Shown: piece after piece, positions 25,135 to 34,136 of the stretch
How positions within the stretch are numbered: the first letter of the stretch is position 1
Layout: every line of letters starts with the position of its first letter
Source: an uncultured Cohaesibacter sp.
Lineage (GTDB): Bacteria > Pseudomonadota > Alphaproteobacteria > Rhizobiales > Cohaesibacteraceae
Length of the DNA stretch: 64,000 nt
Direction of reading: 5' to 3'
NCBI RefSeq assembly: GCF_963676275.1
Contig: NZ_OY781091.1
Span: 558,001 to 622,000 of the forward strand
Notes under the pieces: generated by a model
Databases searched by the model: none
Told to the model about the DNA's origin: nothing
What the model saw: only the letters and a program-made list of their open reading frames with translations
Position numbers and translations under genes: made by a program

Positions 25135-25723
25135 GTTACCAATCTTCCCGCCATTGAATGATCATGTCACCGGACAATTTGAAATGCTTAAAAAATACTT
25201 AAAGCTTTTTACAATTTCTGGCTGCAGGCCACAAACTGATTTGAATTATATGATTAATTTTCAAGGGTCTTTACCGCTTTGCCCCTCTGTCTTTACGAAA
25301 AGACGAAAAAGCAAGGCTTTACCACCGGTCGAACATAATAATTATCCGCAGACAAATGGCACCGATGAAGAGAGTATCCGCGAAAATATTTACCCAATCG
25401 TTTCATCTTGGCAATATTGGATAGGCGAGAGCAATTATTACGCGAAGATCGGTGTCCTGAAGCGAGAAATTGTTGTGTGAAATCAGCGTGTTTACACTTT
25501 ATTAGCCATGTCTGAATGGAAATCTTGAGAAAATTTCGGAGAAATTTTGCGGATGCGGGCACCCGTTTCTTGTGGGGACTGCATGGAAAGGCTCGTGAAT
25601 GGCAAAATTCAGGGGAGAAATTATCCATAATCTTCAGGATGGGTGAGAAAGGCGAGATTTCGGCCCTCGAAACTGCCTAGACTGGTGCAAAACAAACATC
25701 CCGCCTTGCAAGGAACGACAGCC
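25135..25723. other. Intergenic region, no gene recognised
   Basis: About 590 bases between the divergent acyltransferase and zinc dehydrogenase genes. A+T-rich in the left half. Frames on both strands are short and carry no recognisable motif. It must contain both promoters; an AAGGA ribosome-binding site lies at 25710-25714. No repeat or strong hairpin seen. Confidence 0.4.
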
Positions 25724-26764
<1,041 letters not shown>

Positions 26765-26778
26765 TCCGCAAATCCGGA

Positions 26779-27768
26779 CTATGGCTTGGTGAAGCTGATC
26801 GGCAGGGTGAAAGTGATCCGTGCCTTGCCCGTCTCCTGAGGGATTTTGGGGAAGGGCGCGGCCCTTTGCGCCATGGACAGTGCGGCCTCATCAAGCGCCT
26901 TGCTGCCTGAAGAGCGCACCAGCCCCAAACCAGACATGGAACCATTCTGCGCCACCACGAAGCGGATGACCGCTGTGCCGGTCTCCCCGCGCCTGCGCGC
27001 TGCATTCGGATAGCGTTTCTTGCGCGCCACGCGGGAGCGGACCTTGCCCATATAGTTGGAGGTCAGAGCGGTGCCGTTGGATGCGCTTTTGCCGCCATTG
27101 CCACCCGTGGCTCCGGCTTTGCCCTTGCTGTTGGCAACAGAACCACCCTTGCGTGAAGCAATGCTGGCCTGCCTTGCCTCTTGCGCCTTTGCTGCCGTCT
27201 TGGCGGGTTGCACCTGACGCACTGCGGCAGCCTTTGGCGCGGGTGGTTTGGTGGCTGGCAGGCGCTCGACAATCCTTGCCTGAGTCTCCTCGGGCTTTAT
27301 GGGTTCGGGCTTTTCAGCGCTATCTACCGGCTTTTCCACGACCGGCTCTGCGGGGGTGAGTTTTGCCATCTCGGGGGTGAGGCTGTCTTCCGGCTTGACC
27401 GGCTCGAGCGCTTCTGCGGTATAGATATCTGCTTTTGCCAAGGCCTCATTGGGCGTAAAGGCCTGTACGGGAGCGACCGCAGCAAGGGCAGGGGCCTTGG
27501 GCTCAACTGTGCGTGCGGGCTCGATGCGCGCCGCTTTTGCCACCTTGACCGGCGCGGCTGTCTTTTCGGGCGTCTCAATGCTTTCAACCCACGTTGCCTC
27601 GACGGCATTCTGCCCGACAGAGTCAAACAGATTGCCGATTTCAAGGGCGGTTGCGCCCGCGCCGCGCTCCTCAAGAATCTCTGGTGGCCGGTCTACAAAC
27701 AGCAAGGCCGCTGCGACATGAACCACTCCCGAGAGCAGGATGAAAATTGCCAGACCCGATCTGCCCAT
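26779..27768 (-). CDS. tonB: TonB family energy-transducing protein
   Basis: 329 residues. One N-terminal membrane anchor (GLAIFILLSGVVHVAAALLF), a long Pro/Ala/Lys/Glu-rich spacer that crosses the periplasm (KPEDSLTPEM, KPVDSAEKPEPIKPEE), and a C-terminal TonB domain (about 245-329) with YPNAARRRGETGTAVIRFVV and LDEAALSMAQRAAPFP. The ATG at 27768 overlaps the exbD stop (TGATG), which shows translational coupling; a GTG lies one codon before. Last gene of a five-gene operon energising the receptor at 36-38 kb. Confidence 0.9.
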   Translation of the reverse strand: MGRSGLAIFILLSGVVHVAAALLFVDRPPEILEERGAGATALEIGNLFDSVGQNAVEATWVESIETPEKTAAPVKVAKAARIEPARTVEPKAPALAAVAPVQAFTPNEALAKADIYTAEALEPVKPEDSLTPEMAKLTPAEPVVEKPVDSAEKPEPIKPEETQARIVERLPATKPPAPKAAAVRQVQPAKTAAKAQEARQASIASRKGGSVANSKGKAGATGGNGGKSASNGTALTSNYMGKVRSRVARKKRYPNAARRRGETGTAVIRFVVAQNGSMSGLGLVRSSGSKALDEAALSMAQRAAPFPKIPQETGKARITFTLPISFTKP

Positions 27769-28214
27769 CACTGCCCCTCTTGCAAGGTGACAAGACGGAT
27801 TTTCTTATGGCCAGCAGCGCGAAAGGCCTGAAGGATCGGCATCAGTTTCGAGCTGGGCAAGGCCTTGTCCGCCAGAATATGCAAAATTTCATGCGCATCG
27901 CCGCCTTCCGGCGCGGCATCGTCCGCGCCTTCTTCCCGCTCTGGAGGCGCCGGAAACAGCGACAGGATTTCCTCCTTCGAAACAGCCCGTCCATGATGGA
28001 TGAGGGTGCCGTCTGCGAGGATTTCCACGGCATTGGCCGCTGGTGGCATTTGCGGCAGCGAGCGCGATTGCGCCGGATTGAGATCACTGGATACGGGCGG
28101 GGCAACCGTTCCGGCGATGAGAAAGAAGATCAGCATCAGAAAGACGATATTGATCAGCGGAATCGTATTGTCCGGCAGAACCTTCTTGTGAGCTTTCGCC
28201 TTGTGCATGCGCAT
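27768..28214 (-). CDS. exbD: ExbD/TolR family biopolymer transport protein (first copy)
   Basis: 148 residues. A single membrane helix near the N-terminus (PLINIVFLMLIFFLIAGTV) preceded by basic residues. The proton-path Asp that ExbD carries in its membrane helix is replaced: the motif reads IPLINIVFLML where the other copy has LIDVIFLLLLFFML. The periplasmic part carries an acidic insert (EREEGADDAAPEGGD). The lack of the Asp suggests that the two ExbD copies are not equivalent. Confidence 0.85.
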   Translation of the reverse strand: MRMHKAKAHKKVLPDNTIPLINIVFLMLIFFLIAGTVAPPVSSDLNPAQSRSLPQMPPAANAVEILADGTLIHHGRAVSKEEILSLFPAPPEREEGADDAAPEGGDAHEILHILADKALPSSKLMPILQAFRAAGHKKIRLVTLQEGQ

Positions 28215-28241
28215 GGTGAATGACCAATCCGGATAGTTGTT

Positions 28242-28628
28242 TCAGTTTGCCAGAGAAACGGATTTGAGCTTGCTCTGCTTGAGCTCTTGCAAAAGGGTGA
28301 CCAGCTTCTGCAATGGCACATCTCCCCTTGGCACGACGACAGCATTCTCAACGCCTTCATCGATGAATGGGGTGAGCGCCGTTTCCAGATCGGCCAGTTC
28401 CGCAACAGCTCCATTCAGCCGGATGCTATCGTCCTGCGACAGCGAGATGATCAGCTTGGGCGTCGAGCCTGCACTGCCCCCTCCGGCTCCCGCCACCCCC
28501 AGATCCAACTGGCTGTAGCGCGAGAAGGTGGATGTCAGCATGAAAAACAGAAGCAACAGGAAGATCACGTCAATCAGCGATGTCAGCCCGACGATGGAGC
28601 GCTTCCTTGGGGGCGCACTAAGACGCAT
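28242..28628 (-). CDS. exbD: ExbD/TolR family biopolymer transport protein (second copy)
   Basis: 128 residues. The N-terminal membrane helix contains the conserved Asp in LTSLIDVIFLLLLFFML, needed for proton use. A periplasmic domain follows with IISLSQDDSIRLNG and VVPRGDVPLQKLV. It overlaps the end of exbB by 11 bases, so the two are coupled. This copy is expected to be the active stator partner. Confidence 0.9.
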   Translation of the reverse strand: MRLSAPPRKRSIVGLTSLIDVIFLLLLFFMLTSTFSRYSQLDLGVAGAGGGSAGSTPKLIISLSQDDSIRLNGAVAELADLETALTPFIDEGVENAVVVPRGDVPLQKLVTLLQELKQSKLKSVSLAN

Positions 28629-29532
28629 GCAGCAGCTCCGCCTGAGAATGCAACATTTCCGTTGTTTCCGGATGGGGCTTGTCAGTGATCTGGCCGGTCA
28701 GCACAGCCGTCACCAGCTCTTCCATCACGCTCTGCTCTCTCTCGACGCGCGAGGTGAACCAGTCGGCAAACAGGCTTGCCGGAATGGCGACCGCCAGCCC
28801 CACCGCCGTGGTCAGCAGAGCAACCCAGATGCCACCGGCCAGAACCGAAGGATCGACCGTCGCCCCAGCTTCCTGTAGGCGCTGGAAGGCCTCGATCATG
28901 CCGATCACCGTGCCAAACAGGCCCAGCAAAGGCGAGATCTGGCCGACCGTTTCCAGAAACCGCAGCATGACGCGGGTCTGCGACAGGGACTGCACCGCAA
29001 CCCGTTCGATATCCTCGCGGATCAGGGCCTGCTTGTCCGGATGGTTTACTTGCCCCCGCATGGCATGAGCCACAACAATGCTGACAGGTGACTTGCCCTT
29101 GTCGAGCAGCGAGAGGGCGTCCGCCCGCTTGCCGGTGCGCCAAAGGGCGAGGGCCTTGCGAGCCCGACTATGGCGGCCAATGCCGATCAGGGAAAATTGC
29201 CACAGCTTATAGAGAATGACCGCCAGAGACAGAACGGAGAGAACCAGCAGCAGCATGACCACAGGCCCGCCCATGTCGATGATCGACTGGATCTGCCCGA
29301 TCAGGGCGTGAACATCGAATCCGGAGGCGCTGCCATTGGCCAGATCCCCGCCTAAACCACCGTTCAGATCACCAACAGGCAGATTGCCACTTGCCAGTTG
29401 GCTGTCCGCCATCGGGCTGGAGGTAATCATCTCCGCTGGCAGGCTCTCTGTGGCCGGAGGGGGCGTCATGGCGGCCGGGGTGACATCTGTTGCCGTGATT
29501 GAAGCGCTTTCTGGCATTATTCGGGTTCCCAT
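28618..29532 (-). CDS. exbB: ExbB/TolQ/MotA family proton-channel protein
   Basis: 304 residues. A Pro/Ala/Ser-rich N-terminal stretch of about 80 residues comes before the first helix (GGPVVMLLLVLSVLSLAVILYKLW); the paired channel helices are about 190-215 and 230-260, with SPLLGLFGTVIGMIEAF and LLTTAVGLAVAIPASLFADWF, the family signature. With ExbD it uses the proton gradient to drive TonB. The N-terminal extension resembles that in several alphaproteobacterial ExbB proteins. Confidence 0.9.
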   Translation of the reverse strand: MGTRIMPESASITATDVTPAAMTPPPATESLPAEMITSSPMADSQLASGNLPVGDLNGGLGGDLANGSASGFDVHALIGQIQSIIDMGGPVVMLLLVLSVLSLAVILYKLWQFSLIGIGRHSRARKALALWRTGKRADALSLLDKGKSPVSIVVAHAMRGQVNHPDKQALIREDIERVAVQSLSQTRVMLRFLETVGQISPLLGLFGTVIGMIEAFQRLQEAGATVDPSVLAGGIWVALLTTAVGLAVAIPASLFADWFTSRVEREQSVMEELVTAVLTGQITDKPHPETTEMLHSQAELLHAS

Positions 29533-29562
29533 AATGAAAATAGAAGCGGAAAGGTGATCTGC

Positions 29563-30012
29563 TCAAAGCCCCAGCTTGATGGCGATTTTGGAGGAGGGGC
29601 GCAGAGCAGCCAGACAAGCCGGAGCTGTCATGCCCTCCGCCTGACAATCAGACACATCATTGATCAGGATTTCGCCCAAGGCGGAGCAATCCACATTGGG
29701 CAGATCAAACTGGCGCAGACGGCGCTTGCCATCGCTCAGGGCGCCAGTGCTCAATACCATCAGATCCTGCGCCAGCCCCTTGTCATCCAGTATGACGATC
29801 TCGATACCCATATCAGCAAGCGGGGTTCCTAGGTCATTGCGGATCAGGAAGGACAGGCGGCAGGCCTCACCGCTGGGTTGGGCATTGTTCAATTCCAGCG
29901 CGATGCTTCTGTCCGCTTGCGCCTGCGCGTCATTTGCCATGGCCGGAGCTGCGCCCAGCATGATCAAGCCCGCAAGGCCAAACAGGAAAGACTTTTCAAA
30001 AGGCATTTTCAT
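29563..30012 (-). CDS. Secreted protein of unknown function in TonB operon
   Basis: 149 residues with a signal peptide (KSFLFGLAGLIMLGAAPAMA, cleavage near residue 27). The mature part looks like a small beta-rich domain: ACRLSFLIRNDLGTPLADMGIEIV and RRLRQFDLPN. Four cysteines may form disulfides (GEACRLS, VDCSALG, SDCQAEG, APACLAA). It is the first gene of the exbB-exbD-exbD-tonB operon. The pattern suggests a periplasmic helper for TonB-dependent transport, but no function is known to me. GGAG lies before the ATG at 30012. Confidence 0.65.
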   Translation of the reverse strand: MKMPFEKSFLFGLAGLIMLGAAPAMANDAQAQADRSIALELNNAQPSGEACRLSFLIRNDLGTPLADMGIEIVILDDKGLAQDLMVLSTGALSDGKRRLRQFDLPNVDCSALGEILINDVSDCQAEGMTAPACLAALRPSSKIAIKLGL

Positions 30013-30115
30013 CGCTCCGATGGTTTGATGATCAACAGCGCTGTTGAACCGGACTGATTGGATTATCTTTTTATCTGCCAATGGCCAGACGATATCTGTG
30101 CACCAGACAGGACAG

Positions 30116-30159
30116 GAACAGGCCTGTCAGGATAAAGGGAAAGGAAAGCAGGCCTGTTC
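30116..30159. other. Inverted repeat between iron-transport operons
   Basis: GAACAGGCCTG (30116-30126) and CAGGCCTGTTC (30149-30159) form perfect 11-base arms around a 22-base purine-rich spacer. It lies between the end of the ABC importer operon (30258) and the start of the TonB operon (30012). No T-run on either side; it may be an operator or a 3' hairpin. Confidence 0.5.
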
Positions 30160-30257
30160 TGTTAAAATATCAATTATTGAGTTTTTGGTTCAAGTTTGCA
30201 AGCTAGTGCTCAGGCGACATTTTTTGTCGCCAATGCGCCACTCTGCCTTGTCATCAT

Positions 30258-31016
30258 TTACCGGTAATGCATGACAAAGCGCTGCTCGCCGATCTGGTGA
30301 ATATCCGCCTGCATGGAAAAAACCCGCTCGATTGTCTCGCCGGTGAGAAAGTCGCTGGTCGACCCATTGGCGGCCAGCTTGCCGTCCTTCAGACCGACAA
30401 TCCAGTCAGCATAAAGCGCGGCATAGTTGATCTCGTGCAGAACGATGACGATGGTTTTGCCCGACTGGGCGGAGAGCGCACAGAGCCGCTGCATCAGGGT
30501 GCGGGCGCTGCGCATATCGAGATTGTTCAACGGCTCATCCAGCAACAGATAATCCGTGTCCTGCGCATAGGTCATCGCAACAAAAGCCTTCTGCCTTTGC
30601 CCGCCGGATATTTCATCAAGAAAACGGTGCCTGAGATCGGCAAGATCGAGCGTTTCAATCGCCCGGTCCACCAGTTCGTCATCCTTGGGGCCGGGTCTGC
30701 CATGATGATGCGGGAAGCGCCCGAAGGCGACCAGATCGGCAACGGTCAGCCGCGAGGCCAAGACATTCGACTGGGTCAGGATCGCCAGCTTCTGGGCCAG
30801 CTTTTTGCTCGGAGTGGCAGAGACGTCAAGGGAATCCACGACAATTTGCCCCTGCTGAAGCGGCTGGAGCCGCGCGACAAGGGACAAAAGGGTGGATTTG
30901 CCAGCGCCGTTCGGGCCGACCAGCGCGGTAACCTTGCCCTTGGGAATTTGCAGCGAAATGTCATGCAGAATGGTCTGGCCATGCAGCGCATGGCTGACAG
31001 AGCTGATTTCAATCAT
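30258..31016 (-). CDS. Iron-siderophore ABC transporter ATP-binding protein
   Basis: 252 residues, FecE/YclP type. Walker A GPNGAGKST, Q-loop LTQSN, signature SGGQRQKAFVAM, Walker B DYLLLDEP, and the switch His in VLHEINYAA are all present. It drives import of the iron complex across the inner membrane. ATGA overlap with the upstream permease stop. Last gene of the importer operon. Confidence 0.92.
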   Translation of the reverse strand: MIEISSVSHALHGQTILHDISLQIPKGKVTALVGPNGAGKSTLLSLVARLQPLQQGQIVVDSLDVSATPSKKLAQKLAILTQSNVLASRLTVADLVAFGRFPHHHGRPGPKDDELVDRAIETLDLADLRHRFLDEISGGQRQKAFVAMTYAQDTDYLLLDEPLNNLDMRSARTLMQRLCALSAQSGKTIVIVLHEINYAALYADWIVGLKDGKLAANGSTSDFLTGETIERVFSMQADIHQIGEQRFVMHYR

Positions 31017-31972
31017 CGGCTCTTTCCTTTCAGGATCAACAGCAGGAAGGTTGCGCCTCCCAGAAATTCAACGATCACACTGAGCGGGGTCGCAAAATTG
31101 AGAAGTTGCTCGAGGATGGTCTGTCCGCCAATCAGAATGCAGGCCGAAAGCAGCGAGGATGCCGGCAGCAATATCGCATGCCGATGGGTCGGAAAGAGAT
31201 GATAGGTCAGGTTGCTGACCAGCAGCCCGAAAAAGGCAACCGGTCCGACCAGAGCGGTGGAAACGGATACCAGCGCCGCGATGACAATCAGCGTCAGATA
31301 GAGCCGCCGTTTGTAATCCACGCCCAGATTGATCGAGACATCCCGCCCCAGCGCCATGATGTCCAGATCAAAGCGCAGATACCACGCCCCCAAGAAGCCC
31401 GCCAGCATGATGACGCTGCTGATCAGCAGCAAATCGCCATCAATGGCATTGAAGCTGGCCATGGAAGAGGTTGCCGCTACCACGAAATCATTCGGATCGA
31501 TCAGCCTTTGCAGAAAGGACGTCACCGAGCGGAAGAGGACGCCGAAAATGATGCCGGTCAGCAGAAGCCGGTGCATGTCTTCCCCTCTTGCCTGCCGGGA
31601 TTGCCCCAGCAGCGTGCCAAACAGCGCCAGCGAGGCGACCATCATGATGACGAAGGAGGAGAAGAAGGAAAGCTGGGCTGGCAATTGCGCAAAACCGAGC
31701 CCGCCCAGAGTGAAAACCAGCAGGGTCTGCAACAGCGCATAGAGCGAGTCAAAGCCCATCAGCGACGGGGTCAGAATGCGGTTGTGGGTCAATGTCTGAA
31801 ACAGCACGGTTGAGACCGCAATCGAGAAGGCAACAAGGCAGATGCCGATAAGCTTTGTACCGCGAAACCACAGAACGAAATCCCAGCTGCCTCTGGCATT
31901 CAGGGTCAGAAAGCCGACCGAGCAGACAAGGAACAGCATAAGGGACAGGAGCATGCGTCTTGAGATCGTCAT
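31013..31972 (-). CDS. Iron-siderophore ABC transporter permease (FecCD family, second)
   Basis: 319 residues, about nine membrane helices. The family core GLLVSNLTYHLFPTHRHAILLPASSLLSA and the LGVDYKRRLYLTL coupling region are visible. It pairs with the other permease to form the channel. Its start overlaps the preceding permease stop (TGATG). It resembles YclO-type components used for petrobactin- and other catecholate-like siderophores. Confidence 0.9.
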   Translation of the reverse strand: MTISRRMLLSLMLFLVCSVGFLTLNARGSWDFVLWFRGTKLIGICLVAFSIAVSTVLFQTLTHNRILTPSLMGFDSLYALLQTLLVFTLGGLGFAQLPAQLSFFSSFVIMMVASLALFGTLLGQSRQARGEDMHRLLLTGIIFGVLFRSVTSFLQRLIDPNDFVVAATSSMASFNAIDGDLLLISSVIMLAGFLGAWYLRFDLDIMALGRDVSINLGVDYKRRLYLTLIVIAALVSVSTALVGPVAFFGLLVSNLTYHLFPTHRHAILLPASSLLSACILIGGQTILEQLLNFATPLSVIVEFLGGATFLLLILKGKSR

Positions 31973-32970
31973 CAGGCCTTCTTCTCCTGATGGGCATGGG
32001 GAGCTTCAGGCCGGGTGCCGGGCTGGCGTGGCGGAAAATAAAGCAGCCAGAGAAACAGACTGGCCCCGAGAAAGCCGAAAATGGTCGCTGCCGGTATTTC
32101 AAAAGGATGCCTGACGATCCGCCCGATCAGGTCGGAAAGCAGAACCAGCCCGCCTCCCATCATCGCGGTGACCGGCAGGGTTCGGCGCAGATTGTCGCCC
32201 AGCCAGCGGCTGACGATATTGGGCACGACCAGACCGACAAAGGGAATGACTCCAACAGTGACCACCGTCACCGCAGAAATCAGCGAAACGATGATCAGGC
32301 CCAGACGGACAATCTGATGATAATTGAGGCCCAGATTGATGCTGACATTCTGCCCCAGGCCAAGAATGGCAAATTGATCGGCGACGAAATAGGCAAGCAG
32401 CATCAGGATTCCGGCCAGCCACAGCAACTCATACCGGCCTTGCAGAATGCCGGAAAATTCGCCGTTGAACCATGTCTCCAGATATTGCAGCAGATCCATC
32501 TGGAAGGCGATGAAAGTGACCAGTGCGCTGACAACGCCGCCATAGGCCAGCCCGACCAGAGGAACAAGCAAGGGCTGATGGCTGGGCAACCGGCGCACCA
32601 TGGCAAGAAAGGCCATCATGCCCAGCAGGGAGATGATGCAGGCGGCGGCCATCTTGAGGGCGATGGAGGCTTCCGGCGCGAGAAATGTGATCAGCAATAT
32701 GCCCAGTGCCGCAGTGGAGCCGGAGCCCGCCGTCATCGGTTCGACAAAGCGGTTGGCAACAATCATCTGCATGATGATACCGGCGACCGCCAGCGACGCT
32801 CCGGTCAGAAGAACCGCCAGCGTGCGCGGAATGCGGCTGACCACCAACAGGTCCAGCCCTTCACCCGATTGCAGGAAACTGCCAGCATCGAGATCTATGA
32901 CGCCGACAAACAGGCTGGCTATGATGCCGACTGTCAGGATGCCAAGTGCAATGACCCATCCTTTGATCAT
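31972..32970 (-). CDS. Iron-siderophore ABC transporter permease (FecCD family, first)
   Basis: 332 residues, nine to ten membrane helices. Motifs: VSRIPRTLAVLLTGASLAVAG near the N-terminus, FVEPMTAGSGSTAALG, and the conserved GVIPFVGLVVPNIVSRWLG. The start ATG at 32970 is chosen because the membrane protein begins MIKGWVIALGIL; upstream in-frame residues overlap the binding-protein gene and are unlike the family. Confidence 0.9.
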   Translation of the reverse strand: MIKGWVIALGILTVGIIASLFVGVIDLDAGSFLQSGEGLDLLVVSRIPRTLAVLLTGASLAVAGIIMQMIVANRFVEPMTAGSGSTAALGILLITFLAPEASIALKMAAACIISLLGMMAFLAMVRRLPSHQPLLVPLVGLAYGGVVSALVTFIAFQMDLLQYLETWFNGEFSGILQGRYELLWLAGILMLLAYFVADQFAILGLGQNVSINLGLNYHQIVRLGLIIVSLISAVTVVTVGVIPFVGLVVPNIVSRWLGDNLRRTLPVTAMMGGGLVLLSDLIGRIVRHPFEIPAATIFGFLGASLFLWLLYFPPRQPGTRPEAPHAHQEKKA

Positions 32971-33052
32971 GTCATTTTCGTCGCTGTTGCGACGCCTCAA
33001 GGAGCAAGGCCGCCAAACGCCAATGAAATATCGATCGGCGACCCTGATTGTT

Positions 33053-33976
33053 TCAGGAAGGATCTGCCTTGCTGAATGCGGCAATCACCTCGTCAAGCGT
33101 GTGGCTCATCGACTGGATACCGCCGCTCGCGATATAGATATTGGCGGCATCGAGATACACGATCTGCTTATTTTTCCAGGCCTTGGTTTCATGCACGAGC
33201 GCATTGTCAAGCGTGGCCTGAGCCGAGGCCCCGCTTGCCCCGATGGCTGCCGATCTGTCGACCACCAGCAGCCAGTCCGGATCGGCATCGCGGATGAATT
33301 CGAAGGAAATGGCTTCGCCGTGGGTTGCTTCCTCAATCGAGGTCACCGCTTCTGGCAGACCGATTGCCTCATGCAGCCAGCCAAAACGGCCCGTCGCACC
33401 ATAGGCGGAGATCTTGGGGCCATTGGTCAGGATGATCAGACCGTTGCCCTTGCCAGCAACGGCCGTCTTGGCTTCGGCGAGCTTGGCGTCAAAAGCTGCT
33501 TCCAGCTCGCTCGCCTTCTGCTCCTTGCCAAACAGTTTGCCATAGTCTTCCAGTCGGACTCTGGCCTGCGCGACGATATCGGTGCCCGGAATGGTCATGT
33601 CGATGGTCGGTACCAGCTTTGACATCTGGTCATATTGCGCGGACGATCTGCCCCCGACGACCACCAGATCCGGCTGCAGTGCATTGATTGCCTCGAAATT
33701 GGGCTCAAACAGGCTTCCGACCCCTTCGGCCTTGCCCGTGAGGTGATCAAGATAGGACACGAACAGCTTGTCGGGTACGCCCACCGGCACAATGCCGAGC
33801 GCATCAATTGTATCCAGAGCCGCAACATCCATGACGACGACATGCTGTGGGCTATTGGCAAATTGCGCTGCATCCCGTGCCGTGGAGATTTCCACCTCGG
33901 CGGCTTGCGACTGAACAGACCCCAATGCGATCAACGCACCAAAGGCCAGAGCAAGACAAGACGGTCGTGCTAACAT
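33053..33976 (-). CDS. Siderophore-binding periplasmic protein
   Basis: 307 residues with a signal peptide (LALAFGALIALGSVQSQA, cleavage near residue 26). It is a class III binding fold: N-lobe HVVVMDVAALDTIDALGIVPVG, a long backbone helix near the middle (LFGKEQKASELEAAFDAKLAEA), and C-lobe FEFIRDADPDWLLVVD. It resembles FatB/YclQ proteins that bind catecholate or petrobactin-like ferric siderophores. First gene of the importer operon; its end overlaps no other accepted coding frame. Confidence 0.9.
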   Translation of the reverse strand: MLARPSCLALAFGALIALGSVQSQAAEVEISTARDAAQFANSPQHVVVMDVAALDTIDALGIVPVGVPDKLFVSYLDHLTGKAEGVGSLFEPNFEAINALQPDLVVVGGRSSAQYDQMSKLVPTIDMTIPGTDIVAQARVRLEDYGKLFGKEQKASELEAAFDAKLAEAKTAVAGKGNGLIILTNGPKISAYGATGRFGWLHEAIGLPEAVTSIEEATHGEAISFEFIRDADPDWLLVVDRSAAIGASGASAQATLDNALVHETKAWKNKQIVYLDAANIYIASGGIQSMSHTLDEVIAAFSKADPS

Positions 33977-34136
33977 CTATCTATCCCTTGTTTGAGCAAT
34001 GAGAAGGAGGCCGGAGGCATTTGCTGGCCACCTTTAACTTGAGAATGACTTGCAACATAACCCAACTTGTGACAGGAAAAAGGTCAAAATGGCTTGATGA
34101 ATAAAAATTGAATACAAAACTCAAGATATCAACAGC

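Noticed and set aside
34030-34060. GAGAATGACTTGCAAC as a possible Fur or RirA site before the siderophore-binding protein
   Set aside because: Too few matches to either consensus to claim; iron control of this operon is likely but not shown by the sequence.
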